From the NCBI RefSeq assembly GCF_003403295.1, contig NZ_QUWV01000020.1, forward strand, positions 16,353-80,352: a DNA stretch of 64,000 nt. The letters run 5' to 3'. The number at the start of each line of letters is the position of its first letter. The stretch's first letter is position 1. Below the pieces are notes generated by a model. The model made no database searches, was not told where the DNA came from, and was given only the letters and a program-made list of their open reading frames with translations. This stretch comes from Komagataeibacter melaceti (GTDB lineage: Bacteria; Pseudomonadota; Alphaproteobacteria; Acetobacterales; Acetobacteraceae). This document shows positions 55,956-64,000 of the stretch, one piece after another. A program made the translations under genes and the position numbers.

Positions 55956-56300
55956 ATGGCCACGTCACGTGGGAAACTCATAACCGCCCTGTCGGCAGGG
56001 CTGTGCCTGTTCAGCGTGACGGCATGGGCCGCGCCGGCAAATACAGACGACGACAACAGCCAGAACGAGGACCGGATGACCGTTCATGGCCAGCGCGGCC
56101 ACCTGCCGCCGGGCTATGAGGAAGCGCCGTCCATGGAACTGAACCACGGCCCGGACCCCGACCATCTGGAGCATGTGCACCGTGATTCGGTAACGGGCAC
56201 GGACCTGTCGCGCTTCGGCAGTGCTTACCAGAGCAGCGGCATCAATGGCGATGGCCAGCTTGGTGATTCCACCGGCAATGGCTGGGTCGCCCCGCGCTAG
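55956..56300 (+). CDS. Small secreted protein, unknown function
   Basis: The 114-residue product has a clear Sec signal peptide (about 1-25, KLITALSAGLCLFSVTAWA then APA). The mature part is acidic, rich in Asp, Asn, His and Gly, and of low complexity (NHGPDPDHLEHVHRDS near residues 65-80, GDGQLGDSTGNG near the end). It is probably periplasmic; the His/Asp-rich stretch could bind metal, but that is speculation. AAGGATTACG precedes the ATG. A terminator follows immediately. Confidence 0.75.
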   Translation: MATSRGKLITALSAGLCLFSVTAWAAPANTDDDNSQNEDRMTVHGQRGHLPPGYEEAPSMELNHGPDPDHLEHVHRDSVTGTDLSRFGSAYQSSGINGDGQLGDSTGNGWVAPR

Positions 56301-56305
56301 AAACG

Positions 56306-56344
56306 AAAAAGCCGCCCTCGACTGACATCGATGGCGGCTTTTTT
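56306..56344. terminator. Bidirectional terminator
   Basis: Stem AAAAAGCCGCC / GGCGGCTTTTT, with an inner ATCGAT-type pairing in the loop, followed by TTT. It serves the small secreted-protein gene and convergent gor. Confidence 0.9.
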
Positions 56345-56355
56345 CATACCGGCTT

Positions 56356-57756
56356 TCAGCCCGCGCTGCGGGGCGTGACACGCGTGCGGGTGCGCATGGT
56401 CACGAATTCCTCCGCCGCGGTGGGGTGGATGCCGATGGTGCGGTCCCAGTCGGCCTTCGTCAGTCGGCCCGTGACCGCAATGGCCAGCCCCTGCATGATC
56501 TCGGGCGCATCATCACCCAGCATATGGGCCCCGCGCACGACCTGGCTGGCCTGATCGACCACCAGCTTCATATAGGTCCGCTGCGCCCGCCCGCTCAGCG
56601 TATTGCGCATGGGGCGGAAGCGGCTGACATATACGTCCACATCACCGTGCTGCGCGGCTTCGGCCTCCGTCAGGCCCACGCTGGCCACCGTGGGGGTAAA
56701 GAACACCGCCTTGGGCGTGGTGTCGAAAGACCATTCGCGCGGGGGCGCGTTGCCAAACAGGCGGTCAGCCAGGATATGCCCCTCGGCAATGGCGACGGGG
56801 GTCAGGTTGAGGCGGTTGGTCACATCCCCGATGGCATAGATGCCGGGCACCGATGTCTCGCTGTTGGCATCGACAATGATGCGCCCGTTCTCCTGCGTGG
56901 CGATACCGGCCTCGATCAGGCCCAGCCCGGTAACCTTGGGGTGGCGGCCCGTGGCGAAAAACACGCAGTCGGTCACGATGCGCGTGCCGTTATCCAGCGT
57001 GACGGCAAAGGTGTCATCCTCCAGCCGGTCGATGCTGGTGGGCGATACGCCCACATGCTGGTGGATGCCGCGTGTGTCTATGGCCTCATGCAGCGCGTGG
57101 CGCAGGTCGGAATCAAAACCGCGCAGCGGCAGGTTCTGCCGGTAAACCAGATCCACCTCGGAGCCGAGGCCACGGAAGATACCGGCGAACTCCACGCCAA
57201 TATAACCGCCACCCACCATACACACCCGCTGCGGCCGTTCCTTCAGATGGAACGCCTGATCGGATGAGATGGCATGCCCGATGCCCGGTATGGCGGGCAT
57301 GGTGGGGGTGGAGCCGACCGCGATGACAATGCGCTCCGCCGTCACGCGCCGGGGCGCCACATGGGGCGCGAGGGGAGACGGGTCGATGCGCAAGGTATGC
57401 GCGTCCTCAATGGTGGCATGGCCGGTGAACAGGGCCACATCCGCCTTTTCCAGCATGGAGACATAAATGCTGTTGAGGCGGGTAATCTCCCGGTCCTTGG
57501 CGGCGATCAGCTCGGCCCAGTCATTATGCCCGCGCCGGGTTGTCCACCCGAAGCCGTGGCTGTCATCCACCCAGTCGCCATAATCACTGGCCTGGACCAT
57601 AAGCTTCTTGGGCACGCAGCCCAGGTTGACGCAGGTGCCGCCCCAGTGCCGGCTTTCGGCCACCGCAACGCGCGCGCCATGGCCCGCGGCAATACGCGCG
57701 CAGCGCACCCCGCCGGAACCCGCACCGATTACGAACAGATCAAAATCATAACTCAT
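56356..57756 (-). CDS. gor: Glutathione-disulfide reductase
   Basis: Gor regenerates reduced glutathione with NADPH. The 466-residue product has FAD-binding VIGAGSGGVRCARIAAGHGA, the redox-active disulfide GGTCVNLGCVPKKLM (near residue 42), NADPH-binding VGGGYIGVEFAGIF, YAIGDVTNRLNLTPVAIAEG, and the C-terminal IGIHPTAAEEFVTMR with the catalytic His. The ATG at 57756 begins MSYDFDLFVIG; longer in-frame starts add non-family sequence. Confidence 0.95.
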   Translation of the reverse strand: MSYDFDLFVIGAGSGGVRCARIAAGHGARVAVAESRHWGGTCVNLGCVPKKLMVQASDYGDWVDDSHGFGWTTRRGHNDWAELIAAKDREITRLNSIYVSMLEKADVALFTGHATIEDAHTLRIDPSPLAPHVAPRRVTAERIVIAVGSTPTMPAIPGIGHAISSDQAFHLKERPQRVCMVGGGYIGVEFAGIFRGLGSEVDLVYRQNLPLRGFDSDLRHALHEAIDTRGIHQHVGVSPTSIDRLEDDTFAVTLDNGTRIVTDCVFFATGRHPKVTGLGLIEAGIATQENGRIIVDANSETSVPGIYAIGDVTNRLNLTPVAIAEGHILADRLFGNAPPREWSFDTTPKAVFFTPTVASVGLTEAEAAQHGDVDVYVSRFRPMRNTLSGRAQRTYMKLVVDQASQVVRGAHMLGDDAPEIMQGLAIAVTGRLTKADWDRTIGIHPTAAEEFVTMRTRTRVTPRSAG

Positions 57757-57851
57757 GCCAGTCGCGCATCCTGTCTCGGCCGGAAGGACGGGCCAGCACA
57801 CGCCATTCCGGCAGGGGACGGCAACATATTGATGCGGCCCCTGTGAAATAG

Positions 57852-57880
57852 GTCCCGGCCCCCCTGGTCAGGGCCGGGAC
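57852..57880 (-). terminator. Hairpin downstream of fpr
   Basis: Stem GTCCCGGCCC / GGGCCGGGAC around a 9-nt loop, just after the fpr stop and before gor; no T run. Confidence 0.55.
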
Positions 57881-57888
57881 ACGGGCCA

Positions 57889-58767
57889 TCAGCGTTCGGC
57901 GAACGCCTTTTCCACCACGTAAGCGCCGGGGTGGGAGTTGTTGCCCTCGTCAAAGCCGCGTTCCTGCAGCATCTTTTCCGTATCAGCCAGCATCTCCGGC
58001 GAACCGCAGATCATGACACGGTCATGCTCGGGATCGAGGGCGGGGATGTTCAGGTCGGTAAAGATCTTGCCCGTCTCGATCAGCTTGGTGATGCGATCGG
58101 TCACGGCAAAGGGCTCACGCGTGACGGCGGGGTAGTACAGCAGCTTGCCGGACACGTCCTCGCCCAGGAATTCATGCTCGGGCAGTTCGTGGCGGATATG
58201 GTTGGAGTAAGCCAGCTCCCCGGAGATACGGACCGTGTGGCTCAGGATCACGTGCTCGTAACGGTCATAGCATTCCGGGTCCTTGATCAGGCTCATGAAG
58301 GGCGCCAGACCCGTGCCGGTGGACAGGAAATACAGGTTGCGGCCCGGACGCAGGTTATCAAGCAGCAGGGTCCCCACCGGCTTGCGGCCGATCAGCACCT
58401 TGTCGCCCACCTTCACATGGCGCAGGCGCGAGGTCAGCGGGCCATCGGGCACCGCGATGGACAGGAATTCGAGGTGATCCTCGTAATTCGCGCTGGCGAT
58501 GCTGTAGGCGCGCAGCAGCGGCTTGCCCTCGACCTCGATGCCGATCATCGTGAACTGGCCGTTCTCGAAGCGCAGCGCGGGGTCGCGCGTGGTGGTGAAG
58601 CTGAACAGGCGGTCCGTCCAGTGGTGAACCGACAGGACGGTTTCCGCGTTCAGGTGACCGTATTCCTTGCTCGGCGCGGCGAGGTGGAACACGCCTTCCT
58701 GCCCCTCAACGGGTGCGAGCCCCGTGAGCATGGTCTCGGAAGTGGGCATAATCAACGTATCGGACAT
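57889..58767 (-). CDS. fpr: Ferredoxin--NADP+ reductase
   Basis: Fpr exchanges electrons between NADPH and ferredoxin or flavodoxin. The 292-residue product has the FAD site LLRAYSIASANYEDHLEF near residue 85 and NADP-site segments LSTGTGLAPFMSLI and RVMICGSPEML. The C-terminus YVVEKAFAER is typical of the bacterial subclass. The ATG at 58767 has GGGAGAG about 10 nt upstream. It could feed the Rieske oxygenase at 26021-27142, but nothing in the sequence shows that. gor follows, giving a small redox pair. Confidence 0.94.
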   Translation of the reverse strand: MSDTLIMPTSETMLTGLAPVEGQEGVFHLAAPSKEYGHLNAETVLSVHHWTDRLFSFTTTRDPALRFENGQFTMIGIEVEGKPLLRAYSIASANYEDHLEFLSIAVPDGPLTSRLRHVKVGDKVLIGRKPVGTLLLDNLRPGRNLYFLSTGTGLAPFMSLIKDPECYDRYEHVILSHTVRISGELAYSNHIRHELPEHEFLGEDVSGKLLYYPAVTREPFAVTDRITKLIETGKIFTDLNIPALDPEHDRVMICGSPEMLADTEKMLQERGFDEGNNSHPGAYVVEKAFAER

Positions 58768-59060
58768 CAGGTTATCACTCTCCCGGCTGGATGGAACACA
58801 GGCACAGGATTTCCTGAAACATGCGCCCGCCGCCACTGCATGGCTGAGGCGGGAATGTTTAGGCCATCCACAGCGTGGAATTCCAGCACAAACAAATATA
58901 TCACGCGCCACGGGAAGCTGAATTCACCGCACAATGCCCATACCGGGGCGCTCATGTCACGTCACACGCGTACGATGCGGGTTTCTATTCGATGATTTCC
59001 CGTGCTGATGCAAGTACTGAGTCCATTGTCCCCACCGCCTGGATGACGCACATAGTCTGA
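58768..59060. promoter_or_regulatory. 293-nt divergent region fpr / helicase gene
   Basis: It holds promoters for fpr (leftward) and the helicase gene (rightward). The palindrome TGGAATTCCA is at 58876-58885, next to an AT-rich patch. No convincing -35/-10 pair and no gene. Confidence 0.4.
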
Positions 59061-61508
59061 ATGACTTCTGAATTCCCTGACCGGGTCGCCCCGGCCCTGC
59101 TGGCGCTGGACGCCGCGATCGCATTCAGCGGGCTGCATGTTGAAACCCGTGAACGCCCCAAGCTGGAGCGCGTGATCGCGCGCATGCTGCAACCCGGCAT
59201 GGAACGGATAGATGACGCCGCCTTCCGTTCCGCGCTGTGTACCATACGGCGCAAGCCGTGGGGCTCACGCCTGATGGACCTGACGCGCCGCGCGGGAAAG
59301 GTCTGGATAACCCGTGCCGATGCGGAGGCCGCGGCCACCACGGTGCAGGACCCCGAACCCGATGACGCCGCCCTGCTAGCCGCCCTCGCCCCGGTCGTGG
59401 CGCAGAAGCTGCGCGCCCATGGCGATACGCCGCGCGCGGCGGTGGAAAACGTACGCGCCGACCTGTTTGACGGGACGGGGCGCGTCCTCTCGCCCGCCGA
59501 ACTGCGCACGCTGGCCCTTGCCGTGGCTGACGCCTTCGCCCTGCCCGACCCGGAGACCTTCGCCACCGGGCTGGAGCGTGAGGAAAGCAGCCGCAAGGAC
59601 CGTGACGCCCGCATCGAGGACACGGCGCGCGCCCGACGGCGCGAGGAAGTCCAGCGCCTGCGCGCATGGGAAAAGAGCCTTGTCCCCTTCAGCGACGTGC
59701 CCGGCCTGCTGCGCTGCTCCCAGCGCGAGGCCCTGCGCTGGATTGCCGAAAACCGCCTGCCCGTCGCCCGCCGCGTGCCCCAGCCGGGCGGGCAGGAACG
59801 CTGGGAGTTCGATCCCGCCGAACTCATGGCGCTGCGCCAGAACCTGCCCCAGTGGCGCCGCGACAGCAGCGAAGGCCCGGCCCGCACGCCGCTGGCCCCC
59901 GACCTTGGCAACCGCCGCGTGGGCAATGCCGTCATCGCGCAGGTTGCCGCCCTTGACCGCTACGCCGCGCATTTCCGCACCGCGCGCGCGCTCAAGCGCC
60001 GCATCACACTGGTGACGGGGCCGACCAACAGCGGCAAGTCCCATACCGCGCTTGATGCGCTGGCGGCGGCGGAAAGCGGGCTGGCGCTGGCCCCGCTGCG
60101 CCTGCTGGCCCACGAATTCCGCGAGTCGCTGACCGCGCGCGGCGTGCCGACCTCGCTCGCCACGGGCGAGGAACGCATTGACGTGCCCGGCAGCCGCCAC
60201 CTGGCCGCCACGGTGGAAATGTGCCCGCTGAACAACCCCGTGGATGTCGCCATTATTGACGAAGCCCAGATGCTGACCGACCCCGACCGGGGTGCCGCAT
60301 GGACGGCGGCGATCATGGGCGCACCCGCGCGCCACCTGTTCGTGCTGGGTGCGCCGGACTGTATTCCCATGGTGCGGCGCATTGCCGAACTGTGCGGCGA
60401 CCCGGTTGATGAAATCCGGCTTGAACGCAAGAGCCCGCTCGTCGCCGCCCCGCGCGCGGTAAGCGTGCATGAGCTGCAAAAACATGATGCGCTGATCGCC
60501 TTCTCCCGGCGCGAGGTGCTGGACCTGCGCGCCATGCTTCTGGCGCAGGGCAGGCGTGTGGCGGTGGTTTACGGCGCGCTCAGCCCCGAAGTCCGCCGTG
60601 CGGAGGCCCAGCGCTTCAACAGCGGTGATGCGGATATCCTGATCGCGACCGACGCTATTGGCATGGGGCTGAACCTGACCATACGCCGCGTCATCTTCGC
60701 GGCACTGCGCAAGTATGACGGCAACCAGACGCGCGACCTCAACCCGCAGGAAGTCAAGCAGATCGGCGGCCGCGCCGGGCGCTATGGCAAGCATGAACAG
60801 GGCGTTGTCGCGGTGCTGGAGGGCGTGGGCAGCCCGTCCTTCATCCACGCCATGCTGGCCGCCCCGCCGCAGCCGATCGAGGACATGCGCCCACAGGTCC
60901 AGCCCGATGCGGACATCGTGCAGGCCGTGGCGGCCGAAATCGGGTCCGACAGCCTGTTTGGCGTGCTGGTGCGCATCCGCCGCGCGGTGCTGCGGCGGGA
61001 TGACCCGAATTACCGGCTGGCCAACATGGAACAGGCCTTCGCCATCGCCACGGCGCTGGAAGGGGTTGCGGACCTGACACTGGCCCAGCGCTGGGTCTAT
61101 GCCATGTGCCCGGTGGATGACCGTGACAACGGCATCGAACGCCTGGTGCACTGGGCGGCGGACCATGCGGCGGGCAATGCGGTCCCGCCCCCCGGCACGG
61201 GCCGCCTGCCCGCCCCGGAACGCGCCGAGCGCACGGAACTGGAACGCGCGGAAAAGCGGCACAAGCGGCTGGTGGCATGGCGGTGGCTGGCGCTACGCTT
61301 CCCCGAGGCTTATGTCAGCCGCGACGAAGCCGAGGCCACGACCGCCCGCCTCAATGACTGGATCGAGGAAGTGCTGCGCCAGCAGAGCGTTCGCGCCCGC
61401 ACGCCGCGCGCCTCCCCCTTCAGCCCCGATTCGCGGGCCAACCCGCCGGGACGGCGCAACCGTGACGCCTCGCCACAGGGCAAGCGGCCCGCGCGCAGGC
61501 GGCGCTAG
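59061..61508 (+). CDS. SUV3-like superfamily 2 RNA helicase
   Basis: The 815-residue protein has the helicase core in the middle: Walker A TGPTNSGKSHTAL near residue 319, DEAQML near 399 (DEIQM in SUV3), ATDAIGMGLNLTIRRVIF and QIGGRAGRYG near 566. The tripartite layout, with a 300-residue N-terminal part, core, and C-terminal helical part, matches SUPV3L1/Suv3, the helicase of mitochondrial RNA decay. The last 40 residues are Arg/Pro-rich and probably disordered RNA-binding tail. The ribosome site is weak; an in-frame stop ends just before ATG 59061. The N-terminal part includes a winged-helix-like segment near residues 215-265. Confidence 0.87.
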   Translation: MTSEFPDRVAPALLALDAAIAFSGLHVETRERPKLERVIARMLQPGMERIDDAAFRSALCTIRRKPWGSRLMDLTRRAGKVWITRADAEAAATTVQDPEPDDAALLAALAPVVAQKLRAHGDTPRAAVENVRADLFDGTGRVLSPAELRTLALAVADAFALPDPETFATGLEREESSRKDRDARIEDTARARRREEVQRLRAWEKSLVPFSDVPGLLRCSQREALRWIAENRLPVARRVPQPGGQERWEFDPAELMALRQNLPQWRRDSSEGPARTPLAPDLGNRRVGNAVIAQVAALDRYAAHFRTARALKRRITLVTGPTNSGKSHTALDALAAAESGLALAPLRLLAHEFRESLTARGVPTSLATGEERIDVPGSRHLAATVEMCPLNNPVDVAIIDEAQMLTDPDRGAAWTAAIMGAPARHLFVLGAPDCIPMVRRIAELCGDPVDEIRLERKSPLVAAPRAVSVHELQKHDALIAFSRREVLDLRAMLLAQGRRVAVVYGALSPEVRRAEAQRFNSGDADILIATDAIGMGLNLTIRRVIFAALRKYDGNQTRDLNPQEVKQIGGRAGRYGKHEQGVVAVLEGVGSPSFIHAMLAAPPQPIEDMRPQVQPDADIVQAVAAEIGSDSLFGVLVRIRRAVLRRDDPNYRLANMEQAFAIATALEGVADLTLAQRWVYAMCPVDDRDNGIERLVHWAADHAAGNAVPPPGTGRLPAPERAERTELERAEKRHKRLVAWRWLALRFPEAYVSRDEAEATTARLNDWIEEVLRQQSVRARTPRASPFSPDSRANPPGRRNRDASPQGKRPARRRR

Positions 61509-61538
61509 TTTCCAAGGCAGGTTAAAACAAAAGGGATA

Positions 61539-61624
61539 AAAGTTTTTGGGTGCCGCCTTTTTTCAAAAAGGCAGCGTTCCTCGAAGCTTTTTGAAAAAAG
61601 CTTCACCAAAAACTTCTTCATGAT
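61539..61624. repeat. Palindromic dispersed repeat, long form
   Basis: The element runs from AAAGTTTTTGGGTGCCGCC to CTTCACCAAAAACTTCTTCA. It contains two inner palindromes, CCTTTTTTCAAAAAGG and GAAGCTTTTTGAAAAAAGCTTC, joined by a short spacer. The ends are inverted relative to each other. It lies between the convergent helicase gene and serS, in opposite orientation to the short copy at 51127-51182. Confidence 0.75.
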
Positions 61625-61637
61625 TGGGGCAACGTGC

Positions 61638-61664
61638 TGAGGGCAGGCTTCAAACCTGCCCTCA
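61638..61664 (-). terminator. Hairpin downstream of serS
   Basis: Perfect 10-bp stem TGAGGGCAGG / CCTGCCCTCA with a 7-nt loop, 8 nt past the serS stop; no long T run on the minus strand. Confidence 0.65.
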
Positions 61665-61671
61665 AGCAATC

Positions 61672-62943
61672 TCAACCCGCGCGGATAACTTCCACGCCAC
61701 CCATATAGGGCCGCAGCACGTCAGGCACGGTGATGCTGCCATCTTCGTTCTGGTAGTTCTCCATCACCGCAATCAGGGTGCGCCCAACCGCCAGCCCCGA
61801 ACCGTTCAGCGTATGGACGAAGGCGGGCTTGCCATCCGCCGCGCGGTAGCGGGCGTTCATGCGACGGGCCTGAAAGTCGCGTGTGGTGGAGCATGACGAG
61901 ATTTCGCGCCATGCCTTCTGCCCCGGCAGCCAGGCTTCCAGGTCGTATGTCCGGGCCGCGCCAAAGCCGGTATCCCCCGCGCAGAGTAGCATGCGGCGAT
62001 AGGGAACACCCAGCCGCTCCAGCACCATCTCGGCACAGCGGGTCATACGTTCGAGTTCGGCGTCACTATCCTCCGGGGTGGTGATGCTGACCATCTCCAC
62101 CTTCTGGAACTGGTGCTGGCGCAGCATCCCGCGCGTATCACGCCCGGCGGCCCCCGCCTCGCTCCTAAAGCAGGAAGACAGGGCGACATTGCGCCGGGGC
62201 AGTTCACCCGCAGGCAGGATCTGGCCCGCGATGCTGGCGGTCAGCGGCACCTCGGCGGTGGGGATCAGCCAGCGGCCATCTTCCGTGCGGAAGGACTGGT
62301 CAGCGAATTTGGGCAGCTTGTCAGTGCCGTACATGGCTTCGTTATTAACCAGAACGGGCACACAGGTTTCGACATAGCCATTCTCGCCCGTATGCAGGTC
62401 GAGCATGAACTGCCCCAGCGCACGTTCCATGCGCGCAAGCGGCCCGCGCAGCACCACGAAGCGCGCGCCGGACAGGCGGGACGCGGTCTCGAAATCCATG
62501 AAGCCGAGCGCTTCACCCAGTTCAAAATGCTCGCGCGGGGTGAACGCGAACTCCCGTGGCGTGCCGTGCTGATGGACCACCACATTGGCGCTTTCATCCG
62601 CGCCATCGGGCACGCCCGCGTCCAGCCGGTTGGGCAGGCGCTCCAGCGTGCCGCGGATACGGCTGTCGAGATCGTCCACCTGCGTCTGGAGTTCTTCCAT
62701 ACGCGCCTTGGCGCATGCCACCTCCGCCTCAAGGGCCGAGCTGTCGCCACCTGTCCTGCGCAGCGCCCCGATTTCCTTCGAGAGCTGCTTGCGGCGGGCC
62801 TGAAGTTCCTGCAGGGCGGTCTCGGCGGCACGGCGGTCACGGTCAAGCAGCAGCAGGGCAGTGGCCACGGCAGGCTCGCCGCGTCGCTTCAGGGCGGCAT
62901 CAAAGCCCTCGGGATCGGCGCGGAGGGCGCGCAGGTCATGCAT
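61672..62943 (-). CDS. serS: Seryl-tRNA synthetase
   Basis: SerRS charges tRNA-Ser. The 423-residue product starts [18 protein letters not shown] and has the N-terminal coiled-coil arm (about residues 30-100), PTAEVPLTA (motif 2 region), [21 protein letters not shown] and [19 protein letters not shown] (motif 3). Its ATG overlaps the tatC stop by one base (TGATG), so the two are translationally coupled. Following tatC is the usual alphaproteobacterial order. Confidence 0.98.
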   Translation of the reverse strand: MHDLRALRADPEGFDAALKRRGEPAVATALLLLDRDRRAAETALQELQARRKQLSKEIGALRRTGGDSSALEAEVACAKARMEELQTQVDDLDSRIRGTLERLPNRLDAGVPDGADESANVVVHQHGTPREFAFTPREHFELGEALGFMDFETASRLSGARFVVLRGPLARMERALGQFMLDLHTGENGYVETCVPVLVNNEAMYGTDKLPKFADQSFRTEDGRWLIPTAEVPLTASIAGQILPAGELPRRNVALSSCFRSEAGAAGRDTRGMLRQHQFQKVEMVSITTPEDSDAELERMTRCAEMVLERLGVPYRRMLLCAGDTGFGAARTYDLEAWLPGQKAWREISSCSTTRDFQARRMNARYRAADGKPAFVHTLNGSGLAVGRTLIAVMENYQNEDGSITVPDVLRPYMGGVEVIRAG

Positions 62944-63752
62944 CAGGTGGTCTCCTCGGTTTCTTCAGGCGGATTGCGCGGCTCGACAAGGCGGGCGCAG
63001 AGAATGGAAATTTCGTACAGGCCAATCAGCGGCACGGCCAGACCGGTCTGGGTAATCACGTCCGGCGGGGTCAGGATGGCGGCGACGACAAACGCGCCCA
63101 CATAGGCATAACGCCGCACCTTCGCCAGACCCTTTGATGTCACCAGCCCCACGCGCGCCAGCAGCGTCAGCACCACCGGCAGTTCGAACGCCATGCCAAA
63201 GGCCAGGATCAGCTTCATGACCAGCGACAGGTATTCCGACACCTTGGCCTGCAGTTCGATCTGCAGGCCGTCCTGCCCGTCCGCCGTCTGGAACGACAGG
63301 AAGAACTTCCACGCGGCGGGGAAGATGAAATAATAGGCCAGCGCCGCCCCTATGGCGAACATGACCGGCGTCGCCACCAAGAACGGGGCGAAGGCGCGCT
63401 TTTCACTGCGGTACAGCCCCGGCGCGATGAATATCCACGCCTGCACCGCAATCATGGGAAAGGACAGGCAGGCCGCGCCGAAAAAGGCGACCTTCATGTA
63501 GGTGAAGAAGGCCTCGTACAGCGCGGTGTAGATCAGGTGCGGCTGTTCGCCCTTCTGGCGCATGATGGCGCCCAGCGGCCGGGCTAAGAAGAAATAGATC
63601 TGTTCCGAATAATAGTAACAGACGGCAAAGCACAGCGCGAAGGTCACAAGGGACCACAGCAGCCTGCGCCGCAGCTCGACCAGATGCTCAAGCAGCGGCA
63701 TGGGCTGGTCGTTGATCGAATCCTCGTTCAGGGTCCTGTCTCCTGCGTCCAT
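62943..63752 (-). CDS. tatC: Sec-independent protein translocase TatC
   Basis: TatC recognises twin-arginine signal peptides in the inner membrane. The 269-residue protein has six membrane segments, [17 protein letters not shown] with the conserved Glu/Leu-Arg-Arg at the N-terminus, and the conserved PSF-loop equivalent [19 protein letters not shown] near residue 95. The ATG at 63752 follows the tatB stop by 4 nt. A possible Tat substrate in this window is the oxidoreductase at 44919-45695. Confidence 0.97.
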   Translation of the reverse strand: MDAGDRTLNEDSINDQPMPLLEHLVELRRRLLWSLVTFALCFAVCYYYSEQIYFFLARPLGAIMRQKGEQPHLIYTALYEAFFTYMKVAFFGAACLSFPMIAVQAWIFIAPGLYRSEKRAFAPFLVATPVMFAIGAALAYYFIFPAAWKFFLSFQTADGQDGLQIELQAKVSEYLSLVMKLILAFGMAFELPVVLTLLARVGLVTSKGLAKVRRYAYVGAFVVAAILTPPDVITQTGLAVPLIGLYEISILCARLVEPRNPPEETEETT

Positions 63753-63756
63753 CGCG

Positions 63757-64000
63757 TTACTGGCCCCGCCCTTCCGCCGTAACGGAGATGCGCCGCCCGC
63801 CATGGATCACCCTGACCGGCGGCAGGAAGGCGGGCGGGGTAAGGTGGGGCATCTCGGCCGCGATGCGGCGCGCGGTGCGCGGCGGCAGGAAATCGGGGGC
63901 GTCCACCGCCCCGGGCGGCGTGCTGTCCATCTCCAGCGTGTCCACCAGCGGGGGAATGTAATGGCGGGGGGGCAGCGCGCGTTCGGGCATGTCCGCCGCC
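63757..64000 (-). CDS. tatB: C-terminal part of TatB (5' end outside window)
   Basis: About 80 codons of an open frame end with TAA 4 nt before tatC. The piece is Pro/Ala/Arg-rich without a membrane segment, as expected of the long variable TatB tail in alphaproteobacteria. The call rests on position before tatC; the diagnostic N-terminal membrane helix lies outside the window. Confidence 0.65.
   Translation of the reverse strand, partial: AADMPERALPPRHYIPPLVDTLEMDSTPPGAVDAPDFLPPRTARRIAAEMPHLTPPAFLPPVRVIHGGRRISVTAEGRGQ

Noticed and set aside
59376..61262. 628-codon open frame on the minus strand
   Set aside because: It lies wholly antisense to the SUV3-like helicase. It is His/Gln/Arg-rich without any family motif, a usual mirror effect of GC-rich third positions.
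1..64000. tRNA, rRNA and CRISPR arrays
   Set aside because: I scanned the gaps for T-arm-like GGTTCGAATCC segments, rRNA sequence and regularly spaced repeats and found none; a short tRNA missed by eye cannot be excluded.

Overview
The window is a GC-rich, gene-dense bacterial chromosome segment that reads as an acetic acid bacterium of the Acetobacteraceae, most likely Komagataeibacter/Gluconacetobacter. Three things point there. One is the lpxD-skp-bamA-rseP-dxr-cdsA-uppS-frr-pyrH envelope cluster of alphaproteobacterial type. Another is malate:quinone oxidoreductase. The strongest is a tandem array of three OmpA-family genes matching the gmpA-gmpB-gmpC cluster described from vinegar-producing strains, where GmpA is a quorum-sensing target that restrains acetic and gluconic acid fermentation. 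I see no phage, insertion sequence, CRISPR array, rRNA or tRNA gene; this is mostly core chromosome.

Layout. 1-9.9 kb, minus strand: pyrH, frr, uppS, cdsA, dxr, rseP, bamA, skp and lpxD (3' end outside the window), a chain for translation recycling, isoprenoid and phospholipid precursors and outer-membrane assembly. 10.0-16.4 kb, minus strand: folK, rpoZ, a RelA/SpoT enzyme, acpS, lepB, rnc, era. 16.6-25.8 kb is mixed: NYN-domain protein, mqo, a phosphotransacetylase-family enzyme, a 3-hydroxyisobutyrate-dehydrogenase-like reductase, a degenerate phytoene-synthase-like protein, sodB, a sugar porter, yajC and a DUF815-type ATPase. 26.0-34.0 kb: a Rieske oxygenase coupled to a GNAT-Nudix fusion, an SMP-30-type lactonase, a CinA-like protein, accA, xerD and a fused aroK-aroB. 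34.3-38.5 kb: gmpA, gmpB, gmpC, each behind its own long leader and terminator. 38.6-46.2 kb: GtrA-like protein, tenA, alaS, carbonic anhydrase, a secreted phosphodiesterase-like protein, a Tat-type NADP oxidoreductase and hdeD. 46.5-56.3 kb: rpsD, prfC, cysS, trmJ-like, gltX, pncB, class II DAHP synthase and a small secreted protein. 56.4-64 kb: gor, fpr, a SUV3-like helicase, serS, tatC and the tail of tatB.

The genes fit an obligately aerobic, acid-producing cell: membrane-linked malate oxidation, superoxide and glutathione defence, HdeD acid-resistance protein, carbonic anhydrase, Tat export and heavy outer-membrane machinery. Several starts are TTG or GTG (bamA, uppS, cdsA, frr, relA, xerD, gtrA-like), chosen here from Shine-Dalgarno spacing and family alignment.

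The observation I find most interesting and possibly undescribed is a 12-codon open frame with two Cys codons and a strong ribosome site directly before cysS, which has no ribosome site of its own: a candidate cysteine-sensing leader peptide. Other points are the near-identity of gmpB and gmpC despite unrelated flanks, perfect palindromes before mqo and gmpC, a perfect hairpin in the rpsD leader, two forms of a dispersed palindromic repeat, and two gene fusions.
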